A stretch of 64,000 nt of DNA, from assembly GCA_009760855.2 (NCBI GenBank), contig WPIO01000079.1:1749501-1813500 (forward strand). The letters run 5' to 3'. The DNA comes from Cristatella mucedo. Lineage: Eukaryota > Bryozoa > Phylactolaemata > Cristatellidae. The notes under the pieces are model-generated. The model worked only from the letters and a program-made list of their open reading frames with translations, had not been told where the DNA came from and did no database searches. Each line of letters opens with the position of its first letter. The stretch's first letter is position 1. Both the position numbers and the translations under genes were made by a program. Below are positions 45,798 to 56,656 of this stretch, piece after piece.

Positions 45798-47195
45798 GAA
45801 ATCACCTAACTTGACGACATTAAAAAAAAATTTAGGATCCAATTACTCTTTAAAGCATTGCATTTGTTCGTGTTTATGTCTCTTGTGCTGATATGCCAGC
45901 TGAAATTTTTGCCTGTTTTCGCAGCTGTCATTAGGCCATTTTTAAGATCTAATAAAGAGGTTTCTCTTAGGGCTATATGGAAAGACATCATCACGGTTTT
46001 AATTGTCATTAATTTGATAGTACAATCCCGTTTACTCAAAAATAACCTTAGAACACGCAGGGCGTCGGCAATAAATGACGAAATTTCCTCCCCAGCGAAG
46101 CTGCCGTCCACAGTACGGTGTCGATTCTTCGCACATTCCGACGGACTCCGACGGAGCAGCAGGTAGCGCCTGGGCGTGTGCAACTTGGGACGGCGGGTTG
46201 GTAAGCACTTATATTGACTGCTTCCACGTGTGCTTTTTCTGGAAGCTGCAGGTTAGCATTTTAAGATTTTGTTCTCGATATCAGCAGGGCTTCCTAACAC
46301 TTTCATACACATTGAATAAATATTCCCAATATGGCATTTATTTATGCCAACAAACAATGTCATGCGAGGAATTTGAAGTAGCCGCGTCACTTAATTTCAG
46401 CAAACAATGACCTTCCTCGCGGAGGAGTCATCCTTTAAATGCAGGCTACTTAATTCAGCGCCGAGACCAGACAACCGTAGCTGTCCGCCGTCGTTATTTT
46501 CCTGCAAACTACAACAAAAACGCAATTAGTGACAATTTTCACATTTTAAAGCGTGAATCAGTAAAATAAGAATAATATTAAGTGTGAAGATTGGATGGCT
46601 TATGATTAGATGCAGCACGACATTATGCAGATGTTAGCCTGTTATTAGCGACTACCACACCTGAAAACATGAAAGTCACTTAAAGCATGCACGTCAGGCA
46701 CTACTGCCAATATATAGGCAATGCGATCTAAGGACTACTGCACGGATTATTATTACCGCTCTTTGTTTGTGTACATGGCTTAGCTGGGCAAGCGAGGCAA
46801 ATAAAACTGAGGCTTAGCGTGTGCAGAACGACTCATTTTTTAAAATAAAGCCTTGTAACAACCGGATACCTAAAAAAACCAATAGAGCGAGCACCTCGAG
46901 CTTTCCGTTAAGATGCTATTTACCAGTTAACCAATGTTGATAGTGCTAGTTGATGTTGACAGTTGATAGCTTTCAAAATATGCTTAAGACATCGAAATGA
47001 AAACCTGCATCATCCCCGGCGTTCCTCAACATGGCAAGGCTATCATCCGTCCACGTGGAAGATAGAGAGGGCCGGTGAGGACTAAATTTTAGCCCAGGAT
47101 TGGCAGCAAGCGAACAGATGCCGAGCACGAGGCTTGCAACACTGCCATTACGCTCGCTTTTGGGGAGCCAATCTCGCGGCCATTACTCTCAACCG
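45798..47195. other. No recognisable feature
   Basis: The stretch from 46,430 to 47,080 is AT-rich and featureless. Open frames at 45806-46410 overlap on both strands without domain signs. Confidence 0.4.
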
Positions 47196-48180
47196 CCCAG
47201 TAATCCAATTCGGCGGATACACGCGAAATTCGCCACGTTCGGTGCGCGTTTGCAAGAGTAACACGGCGAGAAATACTTTCGCGCTTCAATGGTATTTAAA
47301 GCTGCCCCGCAGTTCTCTCGTAGCAGCCAAAATTGAGAGAGCGGTATATTTTAGGGCTTCTAAACGCGTCATCCGCAGAATGGTACACACCGATGTTACG
47401 AATTGTTGGGTCCGCCTGGTCCATCTCCCCACCGAGCTCTTCCGGTCGACACAGCGGACCCACTTGTTTGCAGCAGTTGCTTGCAGCACCGCGTCCTAGA
47501 CTTGCGGCCCGGTTCCGCGTTTCCGGAATAAACGGCATCTGCCTGAGCCGTCTTGATCTGTTTGCGACTGCCGCGAATGCCCGAACAAAAATAACACGAA
47601 TTACAAAGTCTTATACGACGGTTTCTATATACAACGTAAATGGTTTCTGATGGGTAGACTGCAAGTAAGAACCAGCACAAGCAAAAGAACGCCAAACAGG
47701 CAGTTTTGGGTGCCATGCCGAGTGTCACAAACGGGGAGGTCCTCCGCGTCAGGACAGAAGTATGTCGCAAGGGTGACGCGCGTAATGATTCCAGTAGTTT
47801 CCAAAGCGTGGAGAACGCCGATGAACCCTCGGTGAGCCTATGAATCATGGCTAGTGACTTATGGGTGCAGCAACAACGCGCGCCTGCGTGCTGACGGCCG
47901 CGGAACGCTTTCGCGCGACACCAATGAATTACGCACCCACCGCAAGATTTCGCATCACGTGATGTCGGCAGAGTGCAGAGAGGTCTATTCAAAAGCAGCA
48001 GAGGGGTGCAGGCGTCTTGCTTCAGCCACGGACATACAGCGACTCTACAGCTTAGTCCGGCTCAAGCTTAGGGCACAACTCGCTGCCCTTTCAACGCCCA
48101 CAGCATAACTGACCGAATGTCGCACAATTTCTGCTTTTGTGCTTAGCAGCCAAATTTTACCATATAACCGGTTCCTAGTC
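47196..48180 (+). repeat. Unknown repeat R, copy 1 (interrupted)
   Basis: Similar in order and without large gaps to 49660-50410. Shared words include AATTCGGCGGATACACGCGA versus AATTCGGCAGATCCACACGA, TTTTAGGGCTTCTAAA, GGATGGTACACAC-type, CAGCACAAGCAAAAGAAC, CACGTGATGTCGGCAGAG and CAGGCGTCTTGCTTCAGC. A 191-bp element interrupts this copy at 47405. The minus strand can be read as MAPKTACLAFFCLCWFLLAV, a signal-peptide-like start near 47,710, but the second copy does not preserve that methionine. Nature unknown: it may be an old transposon or a duplicated locus. Confidence 0.75.
47405..47595 (+). mobile_element. Unclassified short interspersed element (copy 2)
   Basis: 191 bp inserted in repeat R copy 1 and absent from copy 2 of R. 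ACGAATT at 47398-47404 is repeated at 47596-47602, a 7-bp target duplication. Ends are GTTGGGTCCGCC and ACAAAAATAAC. It contains a GGTTC/TTTCC word reminiscent of a pol III B-box, but no secure A-box. It is either a SINE with a lost tail or a short DNA element. Confidence 0.85.
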
Positions 48181-48279
48181 AAAATATTTAAAGAACCGCG
48201 AATAATGTCACGTCTGCCATAATCTGGCTAATCTAAAATCCGCAATTTCAGGACCAACGTGGACGGCTCAACGGCCACT

Positions 48280-48515
48280 CATTGTAAAACAGGTTCCGCC
48301 CCTGTCCTAATCACTACCTCTACTGCTCTAACCCTGCTAACTGACTCTGCTATGCTTCCCACTTTCTCTTTGTCGCGTGAGAAGAAGTCGGTTGGCTACC
48401 GAATGCGTACCGAAATCCGCTTAGGCTGTGAGTGTGCTATACAAAACTCTTCTGCGTAATACCCACACAGACTTTATGACTGTGTGGAGTTACAGACGGA
48501 GATACATTAATTACA
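48280..48515 (+). mobile_element. LINE B 3' end
   Basis: ATGCTTCCCACTTTCTCTTT, GAAGTCGGTTGGCTACCG, GCTTAGGCTGTGAGTGTGC, AAAACTCTTCTGCGTAATAC and GGAGTTACAGACGGAGATAC followed by ATTAATTACAT. It matches the 55.6-55.86-kb end closely. The unexpanded CCACTTTCTCTTTGTCG word is present. Confidence 0.9.
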
Positions 48516-49059
48516 TCTCAGAGAAGTGACCGAGTGGTGGCCCAGCACCTAAATGAACCCATCAATTCCTCAAATTTTGCTGCAAAGTTCCATTCAGGAT
48601 TTTGAGCTAAAAACTCAAATAGAAGATGCTCTGCTTCAGGTTGGCAGTGATCTTCAGACACTACAGATCGAGATAGGGACTATTATACCTATTAACAAAA
48701 CTTAAGAAATATTCTTGCTCATTAATGTTCCGGAAAATACGTCAGCATTGGTAATAACCGATTAAGAAATGCTATCATAAGCCTTCCTCCCACAGACATA
48801 GTATCGTGAAGATTCATAGAGGGTATTCGTCTAAGTTCGGTAAAAATAAATCAATTAACAATTATAGAGGGTTAAATGCCTTTCTCTGTCAAAAAAGGAA
48901 TGCACTGTTTGCTTTCCTATGGTCGGTTATCTAGAAGCAGCTTTGTGCTCCAATCACCTTGTTATTACTTTAACAATTTAACTTGTTTTAAAAAATCGCT
49001 TAGGGGAGAGTTCTCACTACATTAACATTATTCAAATATATCAGTCCGTTCACAATATG

Positions 49060-49335
49060 CATCTCATAAATTGGCACTCAAGAAATCTACATGTCGCCAC
49101 TGAAGTTAACCGACATCTCCTGGCTCATCCAGTGTGCCATCGCACAACCACGATCCTTGGCAACGAATCGTCTCATCATCCGTCGCAGTCGTCCACTCAA
49201 ATTTTGGTTTGGTGATTTAGCGTTCAACTCGGGAACCCTGAAAGACTGGAATTCCCTCCCTGCCACTTCGAACCCTATAGCGACTTTGCATCTTTCAAAT
49301 CTTAGTTAAATACATATCTGTTTCTGTCAGCCTTC
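49060..49335 (+). mobile_element. LINE fragment of another family, reverse transcriptase C terminus
   Basis: The plus strand reads FGDLAFNSGTLKDWNSLPA, followed by TLHLSNLS and a stop. That is the RxFxxxxxxxWNSLP end typical of L2/CR1-group reverse transcriptases. The nucleotide sequence matches neither family A nor B in detail. Confidence 0.6.
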
Positions 49336-49492
49336 CCCGTCACCCCAGTGAAAGTTTCCTCTTTTTCTTTGCCTGGTGACATTTGCATAACTTAGGGAAT
49401 TCTACTAGTCTGTGGTCCTACTAACAGGCGGTCATGAATGTAATCAGGTTTGCATTAGTACGTTGGCCCAGGCATGATGCCTGACTGCATAT

Positions 49493-49640
49493 GATGGTTG
49501 ATAACAAGCATGCCACTACAAGTGATCGTTGATTTTTTGCAGGGTGCTGATAAGCCCCGGGATATTTATTTAACCTTCTTTTTGCGATATATCACTGATC
49601 TATTCTCTTTCTTCAAAGTATCAGGGAATTCTGTTAATTA
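49493..49640 (+). repeat. Left direct repeat flanking repeat R copy 2
   Basis: GGTTGATAACAAGCATGCC, AGTGATCGTTGATTTTTTGC and GCGATATATCACTGATC have counterparts in the same order at about 50424-50570 (TGATCGTTGATTATTTTAG, TTCGCGATATATAAAC). Offset about 930 bp. Confidence 0.7.
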
Positions 49641-49659
49641 TGATTTTAAAATAAAAATC

Positions 49660-50410
49660 TGCATAATAAAATTCGGCAGATCCACACGAAGCTCGCCACA
49701 TGCGGTGAGCACTTTTGAGAATGGCAATGCGACAAATATTTGTATGTTTCAATGACATTTGATGCTGCACTGCAGATATTTCACAGCAACCAGAATTGGG
49801 AAAATCGGTATGTTTTAGGGCTTCTAAATATGCGTCGTCCGCAGGATGGTACACACGGATGCTAAAAATGATAAAACGTACAGTGCAGTGTCTATATGCA
49901 AGCACGTAATTGGTTTTTTGAAGTTTTTACCATAAGTATTGTCCAGCACAAGCACAAGAACCTGCAGACTGACAGTGAGGGATGCCTCTCCAAATGTTTC
50001 AAATGGGGATGCCAAAGGCTTTCGCTTCCCGACAGAACTAAGTCACAGGCGTGGGGCTCGCTACGTTCATTTCTAAAGCGTGAAGAACGCCTGAGAAACC
50101 TTGAGCCTATGAATCCTGGCTACCGATTTATGGGTGCAGCCAAGTGCAAGCCTGCGTGCCGACGACAGCGAAGCGCTTATGCACGGCACCAACAAAAAGC
50201 GCATGCACGGCGGTGCAATTTTACGTCACGTGATGTCGGCAGAGCGCAGAGATGTCTATTTAACAGCAGCGAAGGGTTGCAGGCGTCTTGCTTCAGCAAA
50301 GGCGTACAGAAATTTTGCAACTCAGCCTTGCTCAAACTTAGAGCAAAACTTACTGCCCGTTTAATGCCTACAGCATACCCGAATGAATATTACACGACTT
50401 CGGCTTATAT
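49660..50410 (+). repeat. Unknown repeat R, copy 2
   Basis: Second copy of R without the 191-bp insertion; GGATGCTAAAAATGATAAAA marks the empty site. A plus-strand frame of 178 codons (49896-50432) and a minus-strand frame at 49621-49905 are open, yet neither has a recognisable domain. Minus-strand words line up with copy 1 in the same frame (SAHRMWR versus NAHRTWR; VYHPADDA versus VYHSADDA), as expected for two ungapped relatives. Confidence 0.75.
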
Positions 50411-50423
50411 GCTGCATGAATTG

Positions 50424-50570
50424 GATGCTTGATACACCAGTACAATTGATCGTTGATTATTTTAGAGGAAGTTGGTAAGCAACCGCGATGATGATTTATT
50501 CTCTTTTCGCGATATATAAACTAACCACTTTTCTTATCTTTTTTTAATCAAATATTTATGCTCAAATGTT
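50424..50570 (+). repeat. Right direct repeat flanking repeat R copy 2
   Basis: Counterpart of 49493-49640. Either R copy 2 is an element with short direct terminal repeats or the locus is a partial tandem array with a unit of about 930 bp. Confidence 0.65.
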
Positions 50571-52480
50571 ATTGCTGAAGTAGATTCCTAGTAATAGGTA
50601 ATCTGAACTTGAGTTTTTTCTTATAAATGTAGAGCTTAAAGGTAGTCTTTTCACACAAAGGCGTGCCAATTTGATCATGGCACTGACTGTGTTACCGAGC
50701 TTCAGCATTATTCAAATGTGCATCTATGGTATTTGATGCAGTTTGTGTTAGAGTTCCCACGGTTATGTAAGCAGATTTGAAATCAATCTGATATCTTAAT
50801 ACGACAGAAGCGGTATGGGAATATTCAACACTTGAAATCCAGAGAACTTTTATACAAATTCTTCTCCTGTAAATGCTTTAGATTGAGGAACGAGATTTTT
50901 TCTAAATTTTATATCCTATTTATTTAGCAGCGCTGGGGAATAAATTTTCTCTTATAGAGCGTAAAAAGTGATTTGATTTTTCAGAATTATGTAAAGAAGT
51001 GTTAACTCTAAGTCATCGCACCTATGGAAAATCTGGGAGCCTAAGACTAATTCTGCCTTGCAGGAAGCAGCTGTTGGACCATTCACTCAACGGCAAATAC
51101 TAAATTCAAATTTGAGTTGCTTAACCAGCTTGTGTATGACAGTAAATACATTTAGAATTTTTCCACGCTTAATGCAAGCATTATTTAAATGTTTTGCATT
51201 TACATTTCCGAGTCAATTTCTGCTGCTTGCAGAGAATTTTGAGACTGATATTTAGGTTTCAAGGTGCTCTTCGGCTGCTAGAATCACTGAAAAGAACGAA
51301 TGAAACATTGCTGCAGTTCAAATGCTTTCCGATTAAAGGCAACGAATGGTGATCTGGATTTGATAAATATCAAGTTTCGGCGCATGACTTACAACGCTTT
51401 TGTTCAATGTAGCGCTTCGATTAAGAAATAAAATGCAAAGGCCATTGTCAATTTTAATGCATTCTACGTAACTGAGATGGTATGACTTCCTTAAGCTACT
51501 TAAAAGAGCAATTAAGGAAGACGAAAATAATTCCGAGGATAACTAAGTTGCTCCCTTCATCTGCACTACAAAGATTGACAGTGATTGTGAAATTCTGGAT
51601 TTAAATGAAAGAATAATTGTGCACTGCTACTCATATCTAGGCACAATATGTCTTATCGCGAGAAAAGTTGTTAATATTAAATTCCCCGAAATATTTGTTA
51701 TTTAGTCAAACTGAGAAGAAATCTCATGGCAAACATTTGGATGTCCAAGTTCAATTAAGGTGCGTGGCGAGCTGCTAACGTTGGCCGTTGTGTCACTGCT
51801 CTATGTGAGACTTACCATTCGTTCAGTCTGACATGCATGCTAGTTGATGCAGACATTTGCACGTATCCTGAAACTGTCGTTTATGTCCTCTTCCGTCGCG
51901 ATTCATTAGCTTGAAAACTGTGTCAAGCGATGTCCGGTCGCTGCTTACCAGCGGCTCATCAAGTGATGGGAAACTGCCCATTTCTGCCTAAGAAGCAAAG
52001 CCGGTATTAAAAAACCTTAGTGTAGTTGCTCTTGTGCCAAGCGAAAAGGCAGAAAAATGATCATGCGTTATCACGAATATAATTTTAACATACTTTTGAA
52101 CTTTGTGAAATGCGGAGCTCCAATTCTCGAGTCACGGACTGAACTTCAAAGAGTCCTGGCCCCAGCCAAGGTCGTTTGTGCGGAAGTCGAAATGATGGAG
52201 TCCGTCACAGCCTTCCACTATATTCATTCAGTAGTTCTTGTATTGCTTGCAATCAGGCTAGGCTTACAGCTTGGGATTCTGACCTGGCGTACTGGCTAAG
52301 AAAAGTAGGCACCGCCACAAATCCGTTCTCTCAGCATTCATCCTTCCAATCACACCGTAGGGTAATCTCCGAAACCAACGGGGAATAACGGGAGTTGAGG
52401 TCAAGATGAAATCATGAGGAAGTCAAGGTAAACGGTAGTAGTAGACAGCTACAGGAGCAGTGAAAAATCTAGGCCATGAC
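50571..52480. other. AT-rich, no recognisable feature
   Basis: No repeat or exon could be supported. For the mucin/CCP gene this is downstream on the minus strand, so later exons were looked for here and none was found. Confidence 0.4.
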
Positions 52481-52495
52481 GTTCTCAAATTTTAC

Positions 52496-52687
52496 CCGTG
52501 CAGTTCCGTGCTGAACTCCAGGAACCATCTGCTTGACACGTGATGTTCATCGTCGGTGCAGTGTAATTCCTGTCGAATTCAATGGCGTATCCTTTCGCGC
52601 AGGTAATGACCGTAGTGCTGCTGTATATAGTTGCATTCGTTTTCACGTCTCCATTTACAATGACAGGAGTGGCGGAGCACTTGACGG
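52496..52687 (-). CDS. CCP/sushi module exon
   Basis: 64 codons encode one complement control protein (sushi) module: CSATPVIVNGDVKTNATIYS, VITCAKGYAIEFD, then MNITCQADGSWSSARNC. The four cysteines and the conserved Trp before the last Cys are present, consistent with C1-C3 and C2-C4 disulphides. The exon starts after TTTTCAG and ends at G|GTAAAA. Both junctions are phase 1 and the length of 192 is divisible by three, the classic layout for shuffled sushi exons. The upstream sushi exon lies 158 bp away. Such modules mediate extracellular protein binding in complement, adhesion and matrix proteins. Which protein this is cannot be told from two modules. Confidence 0.9.
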
Positions 52688-52845
52688 CTGAAAAGCGTGG
52701 GGGCTCACATGAAAGTGCATTCGACGCCAACATCGCACCGTTTTCGCAATCATATCTGGGTCTTGAAAAAATCGTAGACCTCAGAGACGAGGAGCATTCA
52801 TATAATGTTAACTATTCGGCATAGCTTTGTGACTTTTGTACTCAC

Positions 52846-53052
52846 GTGCACACGTGTATGGCATCAATGACCAGGTTTTATTGCCCAAGCATGAAATGAT
52901 TTTAGTAGGCTCCCTGCTGGAGTCATTGTACGGACCACTTATAAGTTGCATGTAGTAGCCAGTTATGCAGGTATAGGATACCTGGCTACCAGTAACTAAC
53001 GACGTCGTCAGTGAATAGGTCACATTCGGAGGCGGTCCACACAGAGCATTGG
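52846..53052 (-). CDS. CCP/sushi module exon
   Basis: 69 codons encode a second sushi module: NALCGPPPNVTYSLTTSLVT, VSYTCITGYYMQL, IISCLGNKTWSLMPYTC. Four cysteines, the PPP after C1 and the Trp before C4 are present. The exon is bounded by TTTTTTTAG and C|GTGAGT, again phase 1 on both sides, 207 bp. It precedes the other sushi exon in transcription order. No signal peptide or transmembrane exon was found nearby, so the gene ends are outside or unrecognised. Confidence 0.9.
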
Positions 53053-53684
53053 CTAAAAAAACAATCGTTAGTTCATTATACTGGACCCGGCGAGCAGCCG
53101 CTCCATATGCAGCACAGAAAGCTTGCCGCCGGCAGCCGAGTCAATACATAACGAGGCTTCCCGGTGGGCAGGCCGGCAACCGCGTATTCTGGAGTCAATA
53201 ATATCATCAATTAGCGCTATTTATGAAAACAGCAACCATCCCTATAACCATTCCCAAATCAGGACAAGGCATCGTTATGTCATTTTTTGAGAGAAAGAAC
53301 ATTTTCCTTGTTACAGGCGAATGGTTTTTAAAAAGGCTTATCATTCAATGCTTCCACGCACGAGTTACCTCTTTCTTACATCAGTCGAGGTCAACTAGCG
53401 GCATTCCTTTTAAAGTGAGAGAGGTTAAATTGTACGTTTGTTTAAGTATGCGAAATTGACCTGAGCCAGCAGCTCGCTTTCCCCGGAGCCAACCGGAAGT
53501 AGAGTCTCACCCGGATCATTTGGCTGTGCAACGCACTCTTTCGACTCCGAAAACAGTAAAGTTAAACCCTTACTGGTTTAACCTATGGCCTTCGCTATTG
53601 GCTGTATGTTAGATTGCCGTCGGTGCTGCTAGGGGCACCTTTTGTTGCCCACCCACGCTTTTAAAGACAGCCTTAAATAAATAT

Positions 53685-53816
53685 AATTCATTTATATAGC
53701 GCCCCAAGATAACTTAATCTCTATTCAGGCGCTTCACATATGCCTTGGGGCTCAAGCCCACGACCTCAGTCAGACCTTGGTCGGGGCGAGCACCTTAACC
53801 GCTAGACCAAACCAGC
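53685..53816 (-). mobile_element. tRNA-SINE family 2, best copy
   Basis: On the minus strand: GGTTTGGTCTAGCGGTTAAG (A-box TAGCGGTTAAGG type), CCGACCAAGGTC, B-box-like GGGCTTGAGCC, then GTGAAGCGCCTGAATAGAG, ATTAAGTTATCTTGGGGCGC and TATATAAATGAATTATATT. The second half corresponds to the LINE A/L2-type 3' terminus. It lies within the presumed intron of the mucin/CCP gene. Confidence 0.9.
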
Positions 53817-53844
53817 CTTGCGTCTTTAAGGTCTAGTGGTCTAG

Positions 53845-55858
53845 ATGGTCTGGCAAACAGTTGGTTTTTATAGTATTAATGTGTGTTCTCAGTCGGAAAA
53901 TAAACAGATTTATAAGACAGTAAACAATTTACTGGCCAATGCTGTGAGGTCTGAATTCCCAGATATTAAAGGCTCAGCAGATATGTTTTCAGCCTTTTTT
54001 ACTGAAATAATTGTGCACATTCTTGCCTCCATTAAGCCCCCTCCGACCAAAGTAATCGCCGTTCCTCAACCTGTGACCTTCCTTAAAAGGTTCTCCGACG
54101 TTTCTGCAAGCCATGTGGCTGCCTTAATAAGGTCTAGTAAAAAGAGCTCGTCTCCTGAAGACCCCATACCTTCATCTCTGTGGTCTTCACTAGCAGACCA
54201 ACTTAGCTCTGCTATAACCTAGATTTTTAATGCTTCTTTGGGAAGAGGGGTCGCCCCAAGTCCTTCAAATCGGCAATCGTTAGACCTATTCTTAAAAAGC
54301 CTGGATTAGACACAGAGGTCCTAGCAAACTATCACCCAGTTTCCCTTCTTCCGTTCTTATCAAACATTCCTAAAAAATTGTTGCTAAGCGGCTGGTTGAA
54401 CATAATGAAAATAATGGAATGTCAGAAACATTTCAATCAGGGTTCAAGAGGCAGCACTCTACTGAAACTGCTCTCCTCCATGTTAACAATGACATTCTAG
54501 ATGGCAACGACGACGGGAATTTCACTGCCCTAGCTCTGCTAGATCTGTCTGCTGCATTCGACACCATTGATCACGAAGTTCTGCTTGAACGATTGAGAAC
54601 TACGATCGGTCTGGCAGACGAAGCACTGGCGTGGTTTAAATCATACTTGTCTGATCGTGTTCAATCCGTGTCGTGTGGGGATCAGGTCTCAGACACGAGA
54701 AGGGTCACCTGTGGGGTCCCTCAAGGGTCTGTACTCAGTCCCTTACTGTTCTGCATTCATACACAACCTCTGGGAATAGTGATTAAGGCCCATGGAATAG
54801 GATATCACTTTTATGCTGACGATACTCAGTCGTATTTGTCATTCAAACCGTCGGAATCTGCTGCGGCATCTGAAAAAGTGAATGCTTGCCTTGCCGATAT
54901 TCGATCGTGGATGTCGGAAAACTTCCTGAAAGTAAATGATGATAAAACCAAACTGCTGCTCATAGGACACTTTAAGCGTGTGGTTGGATTAAAAGGCTTT
55001 GCTCTTCTAATAGGCAATGCTATTGTGCGACCATCACCAAGTGCTCAAAATTTAGGTGTCGTTTTCCACAGCAGCCTCAATTTCAGAAGCTTCATTCAGA
55101 AGACGGCCTCTACAGCTAGCCACCACATCCGATCAGTATTCTATATTAGGAGCTGTCTCCCACAGTGGCTTGTAAGAAATTTAACTAGTTCTTTAGTTCT
55201 GTCTTGGCTTGATTATTGTTATACCCTTTTGGCTGGGCTGCCAAAGAAAGCTATTATGCCACTACAGCGGACTATGAATATGGCTGCAAGGCTGGTCTTC
55301 AAGTCCCAGCGGTTTGAGCACGTGTCACCTTTGCTGAAAGAGCTAGGATGGTTGCCGGTTGAGCAAAGGATACAGAGAAAAGTTCTTACGCTGTCCCACA
55401 AGGCCCGCCACGGCTTGGCTCCTTCGTACCTAGCTGAGCTGCACATCAGTTTCTGCCTGTTCGCACCTTCAGGTACTGTGTGGACAATAAATTAGCTGTC
55501 CCATTCCTCCGCTTAAATACAGTTGGCGACAGAGGCTTTAGCTCTGCAGGTCCTAGACTGTGGAACTCGCTTCCACAATTCTTAAGCAACGACAAACACT
55601 CTCCTACTGCCGACTTTGGCACATCTTTTTCAGCGATCCTGAGCTGCTACTTCGATGCTACTCACTACCTCAACTGGTCTCTTCGCTCTGCTATACTTCC
55701 CACTTTCTCTTTGTGGCGTGAGACGAAGTCTGTTGGCTACCGAATGCGTACCGAAAGCCGCTTAGGCTGTGAGTGTACTATACAAAACTCTCCTGCGTAG
55801 CACCCACATGGTCTTTATGACTTTGTCGAGTTATAGACGGAGATACGTTACATTACAT
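53845..55858 (+). mobile_element. LINE B, longest copy with 358-codon reverse transcriptase frame
   Basis: 53845-54222 encodes the linker before the reverse transcriptase (SADMFSAFFTEIIVHILASI, SSPEDPIPSSLWSSL). After stops and frameshifts, an unbroken frame at 54419-55495 has [60 protein letters not shown], the catalytic FYADDTQSYLSF, ENFLKVNDDKTKLLLIGHFK and a C-terminal LLKELGWLPVEQRIQRKVL. These are the ordered motifs of an L2/CR1-group non-LTR element. A frameshift then leads to FSSAGPRLWNSLPQF, and the 3' UTR ends GGAGATACGTTACATTACAT. The endonuclease is missing. It is inserted in antisense orientation relative to the mucin/CCP exons. Confidence 0.94.
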
Positions 55859-55860
55859 TC

Positions 55861-56012
55861 TTCCATCTGCGACTTCACAAAGCCAAAAAGACTAGGTGGG
55901 TGGAGCCCTGGAGAGTCTGCCGTACACGCTCAAAGCCGAAGCGTCTTTCGGCGTGCCTGTCTTAGCCAGCACACTTAATCTCGCACAGCAAAAAGAGAGA
56001 GAGAGAGAGATG

Positions 56013-56055
<43 letters not shown>

Positions 56056-56056
56056 T

Positions 56057-56133
<77 letters not shown>

Positions 56134-56150
56134 GGAGAGAGAGATGGAGA

Positions 56151-56244
<94 letters not shown>

Positions 56245-56278
56245 TGGAGAGAGGAAAAGATGGAGTGAGGGAGAGAGA

Positions 56279-56326
<48 letters not shown>

Positions 56327-56440
56327 GAAGCACAGCTGAGTCAGGCATAAGTTAGCCGAGGAAGTGAGTAGAGTGCAAATAGCAGTTATAGATGCTCGAA
56401 AAGAATATGCCGCCGTCGGCAGCGGGAGAGCAGACTTCAT
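55861..56440 (-). mobile_element. LINE B 3' part, tail-to-tail with the preceding copy
   Basis: Minus-strand family B 3' UTR: CGACTTCACAAAGCC, CTAGGTGGGTGG, GCACACTTAATCTCGCACAG, then a long GA array, then GAGAAGCACAGCTGAGTCAG, ATGCTCGAAAAGAATATGCC and GCAGCGGGAGAGCAGAC. It faces the copy ending at 55858, so the two make an inverted repeat. Confidence 0.88.
55993..56325. repeat. Long interrupted (GA)n array inside LINE B
   Basis: About 330 bp of GA with scattered GAAA, GATGGA, GGGA and GTGA interruptions. It sits where other B copies read ACAAAGAGAAAGTGGGAAG. Confidence 0.97.
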
Positions 56441-56592
56441 TGCCTAGTAACGAGTCAGCGAGCTCAGTTCAACTGGAAGGAACGACTGCATGTCAATGTC
56501 GCTGACGGCAGTACATTGGCAGTACTACTGGTCTCGCAATTAAGTGGACAATTTACATTATGGGGTTTTACCGGCGATACACAGGCTCGGCT

Positions 56593-56622
56593 CATTTCGC
56601 GCTGCTCGAGTAGCGCGAAATG
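56593..56622. repeat. 11-bp inverted repeat with 8-nt loop
   Basis: CATTTCGCGCT (56593-56603) and AGCGCGAAATG (56612-56622) are exact reverse complements around GCTCGAGT. A partial second copy of the CTGCTCGAG word follows at about 56627. Confidence 0.85.
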
Positions 56623-56656
56623 CTGGCTGCTCGAGTGGACACCGCTGGTGTCATAC

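Noticed and set aside
47396-47992. 198-codon minus-strand frame as a gene
   Set aside because: It runs through a 191-bp inserted element with target duplications, so the joined frame cannot be an ancestral protein.
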